A DNA stretch of 64,000 nucleotides from Acholoe squamosa (Eukaryota > Annelida > Polychaeta > Phyllodocida > Polynoidae), in NCBI GenBank assembly GCA_949317995.1, contig OX439036.1:102717891-102781890 (forward strand). The letters are read 5' to 3'. Numbering within the stretch: position 1 is the first letter of the stretch; each line of letters starts with the position of its first letter. A program made the translations under genes and the position numbers. Below, in pieces: positions 58,801-64,000 of this stretch. The notes under the pieces were generated by a model. That model was not told the origin of the DNA. It saw only the letters and a program-made list of their open reading frames with translations, and searched no databases.

Positions 58801-61800
58801 TTTTCAAAAATAAGGGGGTGGGGGAGAGGTTGACTTAAATATACAGATTAATAAAATTATACTAACAAAGCAAATTATCTTCCTAAAGCTTGTATAGGCT
58901 GTTTCTTATAGGCATGTATACTTGTGGTAAACCTGTCTTAATCCTTAAAGCGAAATACTGTATAACTGGGATATAGGGTGTGGTTTGGGATAGGTGTGGA
59001 TGGGGTTACCTTAACCTTGTATAACTGGGATATAGGGTGTGGTTTGGGATAGGTGTGGATGGGGTTACCTTAACCTTGTATAACTGGGATATAGGGTGTG
59101 GTTTGGGATAGGTGTGGATGGGGTTACCTTAACCTTTTATAACTGGGATATAGGGTGTGGTTTGGGATAGGTGTGGATGGGGTTACCTTAACCTTGTATA
59201 ACTGGGATATAGGGTGTGGTTTGGGATAGGTGTGGATGGGGTTACCTTAACCTTGTATAACTGGGATATAGGGTGTGGTTTGGGATAGGTGTGGATGGGG
59301 TTACCTTAACCTTGTATAACTGGGATATAGGGTGTGGTTTGGGATAGGTGTGGATGGGGTTACCTTAACCTTGTATAACTGGGAAATAGGGTGTGGTTTG
59401 GGATAGGTGTGGATGGGGTTACCTTAACCTTGTATAACTGGGATATAGGGTGTGGTTTGGGATAGGTGTGGATGGGGTTACCTTAACCTTGTATAACTGG
59501 GAAATAGGGTGTGGTTTGGGATAGGTGTGGATGGGGTTACCTTAACCTTGTATAACTGGGATATAGGGTGTGGTTTGGGATAGGTGTGGATGGGGTTACC
59601 TTAACCTTGTATAACTGGGATATAGGGTGTGGTTTGGGATAGGTGTGGATGGGGTTACCTTAACCTTGTATAACTGGGATATAGGGTGTGGTTTGGGATA
59701 GGTGTGGATGGGGTTACCTTAACCTTGTATAACTGGGATATAGGGTGTGGTTTGGGATAGGTGTGGATGGGGTTACCTTAACCTTGTATAACTGGGAAAT
59801 AGGGTGTGGTTTGGGATAGGTGTGGATAGGGTTACCTTAACCTTAATGACTGTCCCTATCTAACTCCTACAGCGAGTCACCACTATTGGAAAATCAGCAC
59901 AGGTAGCTACCTGTAGTACCTCACGCATAAGGTGCATTCTGCATATAGGGCGCAACCTGAGTTGATAACAGCCAAATAGCGACCAATCTAATGATGTAAG
60001 TGGCCATGACAGCTCTGATCTCATGGAAAGTTGCTAGCCTCAAACTGGGCCTTTGTTGACATTTTAGGAAAAAGCTGCGCATGTAATACAAGACTTTAAA
60101 CATGCTTTTGCTGGGCTGAGATATGCACGCGCCATCCATGGCAAACCAACGGGGGGGGGGGGTCGTGTGGATGCGGGAATTTTTTTTACATGCCCCACAC
60201 TCAGGAGTGGTCCGAATTTTATACGCTTCCTCAAACCCAGCCCCTCTCCCCTGTTAATAAATAATGACCACTCCCTAATAACATGTGATGATGATGTGAG
60301 CAGTAATGATGCCTACCATCTCGAGATCTCTTGTGTGAAAGTTGCCAGTATAATGCTTCACTTTTCTTGACATTCCATGTATCAGTGAATATGAATGGCT
60401 GTGTGATGTAGATCACAAGTCACTCAGGGTTGTAAAACAGGTAACAAACATGGTTGTCCCATTGAGGGTTGTCCGATTGAGGGTGTCCTATTCGGGAGGG
60501 GGGGCACTGGGGTAGGGCCTGGCTCATGGGTGCTGCACAGCCCTTGGAAGTGGTGAGCGGTGGGACAGCAGTAAGGCTTACAGGGGCAGCGGTCAACTCA
60601 CTGTATCATAAATAAAACATTTGCAGGGTCACTTGCTTTACCACTGTGTTAACGTTTGTTCACCTTTTAACCCTTACTCTGCGAGAAGGGTTATGTTGTG
60701 CAGGCCTCCACAAAAAGCGTCTGAATCTTAAAGTGTCTCACCTGCCTTGTCTCATAGGTTTAACATAGAGATGCAAGAAGGGTCAAAACTGGTAAACAGT
60801 ACTTAACCTATATAGCCACGAATGGGTTTTTTGGCGAATTTTAAAAACTTCTCTTTTTAATTGACTTTTTTAGTGATTTATTGAACGAAAATTGAAAAAC
60901 TTTCTACATGCCAGGTATGGCTTAAGCAATGCCTACATGATTATCTGGCAAAGAAATGAAGATATTAAGTAGTGTGACTGACATAGACATAAAGAAATTG
61001 AAAAAAAAATCTCTTACAAACATCACTGAAATGCCATGCCTATAGACTGAGGCTGACAACCGAGTCAAAAATCATGTATTCCGTTATGTTAGCACCACTT
61101 GAGCTGGCCGTGCAATCTGCACATAGGCCTTGGTTGTTAGGCAGTGGCAAGCAATTTAAACCATCATGACCCCATTTAGCGCTATGACATAAGGCAACCT
61201 TGGGGTCGAGGTTAGTGCTTATCTGACTTAATTCTACCCTGCCTATAAGGCCCATCCCCTCTTTCGGAAGGGTTTTCAAGGGACAATAAGTATCAGATTC
61301 AGGTAGAAGCAGCAGCTTCTATGTGAGGTACTAGGGTAGTTACTGTATATACCTTCCCAGTAACCTAAACTTAATTCCCACACCTGACGGTCAAAAGTTA
61401 CCTTTGGGAAGGTAGTATGGGGGAAGTAGGGGTGTCGAAGCACTCGACTCCTGACCATGGTCCGACTCGCCAAAATCTAGCCGGTAAGAATCTGCCTCCA
61501 CTCGGTATGAGGTATACTCAATACCTTGGGCAGTGCTAAGGTGAGAGCCCATTGTTTCAGGACCATCAGCTGATTCACCATTTATGGGGAATGTGGGTTC
61601 CAATGGCCCTATTTTGGGTGGTAAACAGCAAGTTTATTATGGTGTTTGTCTTTAGAGATTTTGCTATTTGGTTCATCTATTTTTCTAATGCAGCAGGGAA
61701 CATGCCAGAAAAAAAACGAGTCCACATACTCTATAAAAAAAAAATATATATATATAAATAGAGACAAGAATGCGCATGAGGGGAACAGATCAAACAAATT

Positions 61801-63264
61801 TCTAAAGGAAAGAGAGGAAATCCTACCTTCTGATAGGTATTCATTATTGTAGAGTGTATCTTCGTCATTAGAACTCTTGCCAAGTTTCTTTTTTAGGTTA
61901 CTTCTGAAGCTGAGTCGAGTCACGGGGCGTGGCATGGCTCCTCCTACAAAGTGAATCACATTTTGATTAAATCAATTAACACTGCTAGTTTTTCTCCAAA
62001 CACAACTTTTAACTGGATTCTATATTCCCTGTATGATATGAAGGAGGAAGGGGTAATACCGTAATCTCTGGCGTAGAAGACGCGGCGCACATATAAGAGG
62101 CACCCTAACTCAGGAAAGGCTGGTTCGCGTATAAGACGCACCTCTTAGGGGTGATTCTTGTAAATTCAGTACTGTTCTATAGTAAAAATACCCCGCCTAT
62201 AAGACGCACCCCCTTTTTTGGGAAAACCTATAAGACGCACCAGGCATTGTTTGGCGTAGAAGACGCGTCTTATACGCAAGAGATTATGGTAGTCTGACAA
62301 ATGCATGAGAAGGGACTAAATCCTCATTCCAAAGGTAGTGATCAAATATCTTACAAAGATAGAGATTGCGATTGAAATTGCTGGAGGCTCATTTTGGGAC
62401 AGAATGTAAAGTTTAAAATCCCTTGGTTTTGTACTGACCAAATAGAGTGGTACCGATAAAGGTAGAAGCCGAACTAGACAACAGGTCGGGATATCATTTT
62501 GAACTTAACTCAGCCAAAGGAATGCATGTGTCTTTTTTCTAACCTAATCAAACAACCTTAACCCTTAATAGATCTACGTTCGGCCAGATACCATTTTAAG
62601 AATATTTTTTTATACTACCTACACCACATTGAATACTACCAAAAGACTGTGCTTACAGATTTATTGAGAAAAGAAAAATATCATAACATTTTTTCACAAA
62701 TGAAATTAAACATGTCTCCGTTCAAAATTAAATGTCATTGACCTTGCAGAAGGCTCCGGGCCTGTTTCATGCCTTAAGTGTCAAGACTATCTTGGCATTG
62801 CTGGAAGGTATTTCAGGGAACGATGGTCGGGTGACCCATTACCCTCTACCCCCTCCAACAAGTATCTGACCACCATGAATTCCGACCAAATAACCCATAC
62901 ACTAACCTGAAGCCAATGGTGTACCACTGCATACTGTTGGTGGGATTTCAGTCAAGCGGAAATTTGTCGCTATACAAATACAGTTACAAGTTCATCATCA
63001 CTAACAAACTATTACCTGAGATGACGAGGACTATGGTGATCTTGACACTATTGCATACATGTGAGCTTAGCTTTTTCACATGTCCAAGCATATTTAATTG
63101 ATGAGAGAAACATATGGTAGTACTACAATGTTCCAAATATCTAGTAACTCGAATAGTTAGTCTGTGAAAAATTAGTAAAATGATAATGCCTTACCTTCTG
63201 TCATTTGATCCACCTTCTCAGGGTCTTCATCTACTCCTGTAGAATCTGCTACCTTCAGGAAAAC
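43696..63264 (-). CDS. ABCA1-like: ABCA-subfamily transporter (ABCA1/ABCA4/ABCA7 type), C-terminal half, 25 exons
   Basis: Exons were assembled by hand from GT-AG borders. All 25 joins keep phase and give 3582 coding bases, or 1193 residues and a stop. ABCA1-type proteins use ATP to export or flip phospholipid and sterol across the membrane. In order: linker after NBD1 (fragment residues 1-180), TM7 (190-206), a large extracellular domain (about 207-470) with cysteines and sequons, TM8-12 (475-712), NBD2 (713-1074) with Walker [11 protein letters not shown]-loop GYCPQFDA, signature YSGGN, Walker B VIFLDEP and switch histidine in LTSHSMEE, then a VFINFA motif and a long tail. Identity to ABCA1 and ABCA4 is clear by eye along the whole length; I cannot decide between paralogs. 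The N-terminal half (TM1-6, NBD1) lies beyond the window. The gene is convergent with HS3ST. The individual exons follow. Confidence 0.95.
44469..44760 (+). repeat. Degenerate tandem repeat, about 7 copies of a 40-50 bp unit
   Basis: Each unit contains gattgttaataaaatctcta followed by ctgcctatcccc and a variable C/A-rich run. Unit length varies with the homopolymer. It lies in the last ABCA intron. Confidence 0.9.
45489..45557 (-). CDS. ABCA1-like: ABCA exon 24: acidic/basic tail segment
   Basis: This 69-bp exon is phase 1 to phase 1, with acceptor attttacacag and donor CGGA/GTAAGT. It encodes [20 protein letters not shown]. Homology is not recognisable; it is supported by phase, splice sites and higher G+C than its surroundings. 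It can be skipped without a frame change. Confidence 0.7.
48407..48545 (-). CDS. ABCA1-like: ABCA exon 23: VFINFA motif and start of the tail
   Basis: This 139-bp exon is phase 0 to phase 1. It starts [15 protein letters not shown], the ABCA1 VFVNFA motif that is known to matter for lipid efflux. A Thr/Pro/Ala-rich stretch follows. Confidence 0.93.
48852..49095 (-). CDS. ABCA1-like: ABCA exon 22: regulatory domain after NBD2
   Basis: This 244-bp exon is phase 2 to phase 0. [24 protein letters not shown] and [12 protein letters not shown] match ABCA1 FGDGYTIVVRI, LKEKHRNMLQYQL and [12 protein letters not shown]. Confidence 0.97.
49378..49574 (-). CDS. ABCA1-like: ABCA exon 21: NBD2 Walker B, D-loop and switch histidine
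   Basis: This 197-bp exon is phase 0 to phase 2. [17 protein letters not shown] holds the Walker B glutamate and D-loop, and [15 protein letters not shown] holds the switch histidine. [11 protein letters not shown] continues into FGEGY. Confidence 0.97.
49903..50037 (-). CDS. ABCA1-like: ABCA exon 20: NBD2 signature motif
   Basis: This 135-bp exon is phase 0 to phase 0. It carries the ABC signature in [19 protein letters not shown] and the first half of Walker B (PPVIFL). Confidence 0.97.
50308..50449 (-). CDS. ABCA1-like: ABCA exon 19: NBD2 Q-loop
   Basis: This 142-bp exon is phase 2 to phase 0. [20 protein letters not shown] and [15 protein letters not shown] match the Q-loop region. A 489-bp repeat copy ends about 46 bases upstream of its acceptor. 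Confidence 0.96.
50496..50984 (-). mobile_element. Hairpin-ended repeat K, copy 2, in an ABCA intron
   Basis: This 489-bp stretch is the reverse complement of 19917-20384, with only scattered differences and one local tandem gain of a 'cgca...cttccaccaaaactgcac' segment. One end is the hairpin AACTCG-AAAAG-CGAGTT and the other the hairpin CAGCAA-TTTACA-TTGCTG next to another copy of ATAACTCGAAAAG. The layout (subterminal inverted repeats plus terminal hairpin) recalls non-autonomous Helentron-like elements, but that is only a guess. Confidence 0.75.
51153..51328 (-). CDS. ABCA1-like: ABCA exon 18: NBD2 A-loop and Walker A
   Basis: This 176-bp exon is phase 0 to phase 2. [19 protein letters not shown] precedes [20 protein letters not shown], the Walker A site. 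It matches ABCA1 and ABCA4 closely. Confidence 0.97.
52215..52286 (-). CDS. ABCA1-like: ABCA exon 17: 72-bp in-frame cassette with a second A-loop motif
   Basis: This 24-codon exon is phase 0 on both sides, with acceptor gtacttcttgtag and donor AAAAG/GTACTT. It begins [11 protein letters not shown] and ends RERFREK, rich in basic residues. It lies between LTK (exon 16) and VYGG (exon 18), where ABCA1 has no insert. Its start mirrors the start of exon 18 (VYGGK). Skipping keeps the frame, so it is probably a cassette exon. Whether it is used is unknown. Confidence 0.65.
52566..52683 (-). CDS. ABCA1-like: ABCA exon 16: start of NBD2
   Basis: This 118-bp exon is phase 2 to phase 0. [19 protein letters not shown] and VLRIEQLTK match ABCA1 DEDVRRERQRILDGGGQND and ILEIKELTK. 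The exon ends just before the A-loop tyrosine. Confidence 0.96.
52828..52972 (-). CDS. ABCA1-like: ABCA exon 15: TM12
   Basis: This 145-bp exon is phase 1 to phase 2. [20 protein letters not shown] and [13 protein letters not shown] form the last membrane helix and its cytosolic end. Confidence 0.96.
53248..53377 (-). CDS. ABCA1-like: ABCA exon 14: loop with PHYCLGRGL motif
   Basis: This 130-bp exon is phase 0 to phase 1. [20 protein letters not shown] matches the ABCA re-entrant segment (FPHFCLGRGLIDM). A TACCGTA-type MITE lies in the intron on its upstream side. Confidence 0.96.
53530..53766. mobile_element. Short TIR element with CCGTAA ends and TA borders (copy 1)
   Basis: The 237-bp element runs from taccgtaaaacctcg to gcaggagattatggta and repeats 'gcgtcttatacgcg' motifs inside. 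The ends are inverted repeats bounded by TA, the target typical of Tc1/mariner-like MITEs (family assignment inferred). It lies in an ABCA intron. Confidence 0.8.
53825..53969 (-). CDS. ABCA1-like: ABCA exon 13: TM10 and TM11
   Basis: This 145-bp exon is phase 2 to phase 0. [20 protein letters not shown] and [20 protein letters not shown] match ABCA1 TM10-11. Confidence 0.96.
54328..54443 (-). CDS. ABCA1-like: ABCA exon 12: TM9 and start of TM10
   Basis: This 116-bp exon is phase 0 to phase 2. [17 protein letters not shown] is TM9, and [12 protein letters not shown] begins TM10 (ABCA4 [14 protein letters not shown]). Confidence 0.96.
54799..54976 (-). CDS. ABCA1-like: ABCA exon 11: TM8
   Basis: This 178-bp exon is phase 2 to phase 0. 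[20 protein letters not shown] is TM8, followed by [19 protein letters not shown] and [10 protein letters not shown], nearly identical to the ABCA1 motif. The acceptor is CACAG/A; the AAG four bases later would create an in-frame stop. Confidence 0.96.
55251..55420 (-). CDS. ABCA1-like: ABCA exon 10: end of extracellular domain 2
   Basis: This 170-bp exon is phase 0 to phase 2. [20 protein letters not shown] and [20 protein letters not shown] match ABCA1 [20 protein letters not shown] and [20 protein letters not shown]. Confidence 0.96.
55760..55961 (-). CDS. ABCA1-like: ABCA exon 9: extracellular domain 2
   Basis: This 202-bp exon is phase 2 to phase 0. It starts [12 protein letters not shown], matching ABCA1 RYGGFSLGVSNT. 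The middle is variable and Ala-rich. The end STRKNAKV continues into the next exon like TKNNVKVW. Confidence 0.94.
56173..56406 (-). CDS. ABCA1-like: ABCA exon 8: cysteine-rich part of extracellular domain 2
   Basis: This 234-bp exon is phase 2 to phase 2. [20 protein letters not shown] matches the CQCSS...CPPGAGGLPPP region that carries structural cysteines in ABCA1, and [15 protein letters not shown] matches LTGRNISDYLVKT. Sequons are present. Confidence 0.95.
56750..56854 (-). CDS. ABCA1-like: ABCA exon 7: extracellular domain 2
   Basis: This 105-bp exon is phase 2 to phase 2. SNDKPGAEW and [10 protein letters not shown] match ABCA1 SNDAPEDTG and GFGTRCMEGN. The cysteine is conserved. Confidence 0.95.
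57029..57200. mobile_element. Degraded relative of the CCGTAA/gacgcacc element
   Basis: It starts taccataaggccggatgtat and continues with aagacgcacctcac and tatagggcgc. The right end is not clear. A further fragment (cctcacgcataaggtgcatt) lies at about 59917-59975. Confidence 0.5.
57332..57477 (-). CDS. ABCA1-like: ABCA exon 6: TM7 and start of extracellular domain 2
   Basis: This 146-bp exon is phase 0 to phase 2. [17 protein letters not shown] is the seventh membrane helix, followed by [10 protein letters not shown], matching ABCA1 PSLELQPWMY. Confidence 0.95.
57832..57974 (-). CDS. ABCA1-like: ABCA exon 5: approach to TM7
   Basis: This 143-bp exon is phase 1 to phase 0. [20 protein letters not shown] and [13 protein letters not shown] match ABCA1 [20 protein letters not shown] and the following RRSRKGF. 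This is the amphipathic cytosolic segment before TM7. Confidence 0.93.
58300..58329 (-). CDS. ABCA1-like: ABCA exon 4: 30-bp microexon
   Basis: This 30-bp exon is phase 1 to phase 1 and encodes [10 protein letters not shown]. It has a good acceptor (tttatttattcaatgtacccag) and donor (CAAG/GTATGA). It aligns with the DPESRE part of the ABCA1 linker, which supports it. Because it is symmetric it can be skipped without a frame change. Confidence 0.75.
58960..59844 (+). repeat. Minisatellite, exactly 15 copies of a 59-bp unit, in an ABCA intron
   Basis: The unit starts gtataactgggatatagggt and ends ggggttaccttaacctt. The copies are nearly identical; the few variants are gggaaata for gggatata in three units, one ctttt, and an a in the last unit. 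Low divergence indicates recent expansion or homogenisation. The array lies in the intron between ABCA exons 3 and 4. Confidence 0.97.
61402..61608 (-). CDS. ABCA1-like: ABCA exon 3: Ser/Thr-rich linker
   Basis: This 207-bp exon is phase 1 to phase 1, with acceptor ctgtttaccacccaaaatag and donor AAAG/GTAACT. It encodes a Ser/Thr/Glu-rich disordered segment (for example [17 protein letters not shown]). An alternative acceptor TCAG about 40 bases further in also keeps the frame but lacks a pyrimidine tract. Confidence 0.75.
61827..61943 (-). CDS. ABCA1-like: ABCA exon 2: basic cytosolic linker
   Basis: This 117-bp exon is phase 1 to phase 1. It encodes a strongly basic run ([16 protein letters not shown]) followed by an acidic run ([14 protein letters not shown]). 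It has no counterpart that I recognise in vertebrate ABCA1 but lies at the position of the variable regulatory linker. Its support is the phase and the splice signals. Confidence 0.8.
62057..62291. mobile_element. Short TIR element with CCGTAA ends and TA borders (copy 2)
   Basis: This 235-bp relative of the copy at 53530 has ends taccgtaatctctggcgtag and cgcaagagattatggta and many cttataagacgcacc motifs inside. It lies in an ABCA intron. Confidence 0.8.
63195..63264 (-). CDS. ABCA1-like: ABCA exon 1 of the window: end of NBD1 region
   Basis: This 70-bp exon enters in phase 0 after an acceptor tatccag and ends in phase 1 at GAAG/GTAAGG. It begins [16 protein letters not shown], matching ABCA1 IFLKVAEESGVD, which closes NBD1 after the LEE motif. 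Exons further 5' are outside the window. Confidence 0.9.
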
Positions 63265-63414
63265 CTGGATAGGAGGGGAATAGAGCTAATTAGAACAAGC
63301 TACAAGATTTATTTAATCATGTGGAGGAATGGACTTCAATGCATATCTAAAGCCCTAGCCACACCCTAGGTGTTTTATCATCCGTAAAGATTACTGAATG
63401 AAAACTATATTAAT

Positions 63415-63485
63415 GAGAGTGAGTTATGATTGTTTAATGCCATTTCTACAGCTAGGGGCTACAGGATATTCATGCCAATTTCTGA
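63415..63485 (+). mobile_element. SINE-like fragment upstream of ABCA exon 1 of the window
   Basis: gagtgagttatgattgttta, atgccatttctacagct and ggatattcatgcc match the 5' part of the family; the 3' part is missing. 63486-64000 holds no exon that I can support. Confidence 0.55.
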
Positions 63486-64000
63486 TACAATGATTATATA
63501 TTTAGTTATGAAAATGAAGACAATTATTTTTAGAATTTCTACTGAGGTGTGGAAGGGAAGAAAGTAAAAAAATATTCTTTCTTTCCTTGTTTAGGCACTT
63601 ACCTACCCCCAGTGCATGGTTCTGCTGCAGTGGAGGTGTGAAACTGTGATAAAGCTGAAACTGGGGAGTGCTAAACTCTCCTTTTTTTTGCAAGCTCATT
63701 GTGTAGCTATTTATTGGAGGATCTTAACAAACATGGGCTCATTTTAAAGGGGTTGATTAGGGGTTTAATAAGAATCTATTTGAGAAATAATTGATTCATA
63801 TAAACATCCCATTCTCCCCAAGTGAAGTAACCCCATAACTTTGAAATCATTTTTTGGTATAAAGGCCAAATCTCACATAAAAGAGAATAGTTCTCACATT
63901 TTCTACAGAAAAAATTGGTTTAGAAACTGTCTAGGTTTTTTTCATTTCATAGGGGAACAGGATGTTTGCCAGGCCCCAACAAAATTTTAGCGTGCCATTC

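Noticed and set aside
58960-59844. CRISPR-like array of 59-bp units
   Set aside because: The units are contiguous with no variable spacers and lie in an intron of an animal gene; it is a minisatellite.
1-64000. LTR retroelements, LINEs, Polintons or other virus-like copies
   Set aside because: No reverse transcriptase, integrase, capsid or envelope motif was recognised in the frames read, and no long terminal repeat pair was seen.

Overview
The window looks like nuclear DNA of a marine invertebrate animal. Genes are split by GT-AG introns of a few hundred bases, coding density is low, and short interspersed repeats are very abundant. Several repeats (a SINE-like family starting GTGAGTGAGT and continuing TTTAACGCCATTT, a GGATCCAGG/CCGCCACTG element, a GGCCAAAAAAA...TTTCCGGTAAC element) resemble repeats I associate with molluscs and other lophotrochozoans. 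That taxon call is an inference of moderate-to-low confidence. No prokaryotic genes, tRNA, rRNA, CRISPR, LTR or virus-like element was seen.

Layout. (1) From 1 to about 30.4 kb I find no convincing gene. This stretch is dense in small non-autonomous DNA elements: palindromic ATGATGCA foldbacks, GGGTGTTTCA(C/G)AAG elements, several foldbacks that share a CAGGAGGG-type end, SINE-like copies with target-site duplications, microsatellites and local duplications. (2) From about 30.4 to 39.7 kb lies a plus-strand heparan sulfate 3-O-sulfotransferase gene, closest by eye to HS3ST5. It has a CpG-rich promoter and 5' exon candidate near 30.4-31.16 kb, an intron, a single complete coding exon (33872-34936) and a long AT-rich downstream stretch that contains an old about 0.95-kb direct duplication. 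(3) From 39.7 to 43.7 kb is the interval between the two convergent genes. (4) From 43,696 to 63,264 on the minus strand is the C-terminal half of a full-size ABCA transporter of the ABCA1/ABCA4/ABCA7 group. I resolved 25 consecutive exons, all with GT-AG borders and continuous phase. They encode 1193 residues: the linker after the first nucleotide-binding domain, TM7, the second extracellular domain, TM8-12, the second nucleotide-binding domain and a long Ser/Thr-rich tail. The 5' half lies beyond position 64000.

The two genes work in different processes: Golgi sulfation of heparan sulfate, and ATP-driven lipid export or flipping at membranes. They are tail-to-tail neighbours with no evident functional link. 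The most interesting points are an in-frame 72-bp ABCA exon that duplicates the A-loop motif of the second ATP-binding domain, an HS3ST upstream ORF whose stop overlaps the main start codon, an exact 15 x 59 bp minisatellite in an ABCA intron that repeats splice-like motifs, an inverted pair of whole MITEs, and a set of distinct foldback families sharing the same terminal motif.
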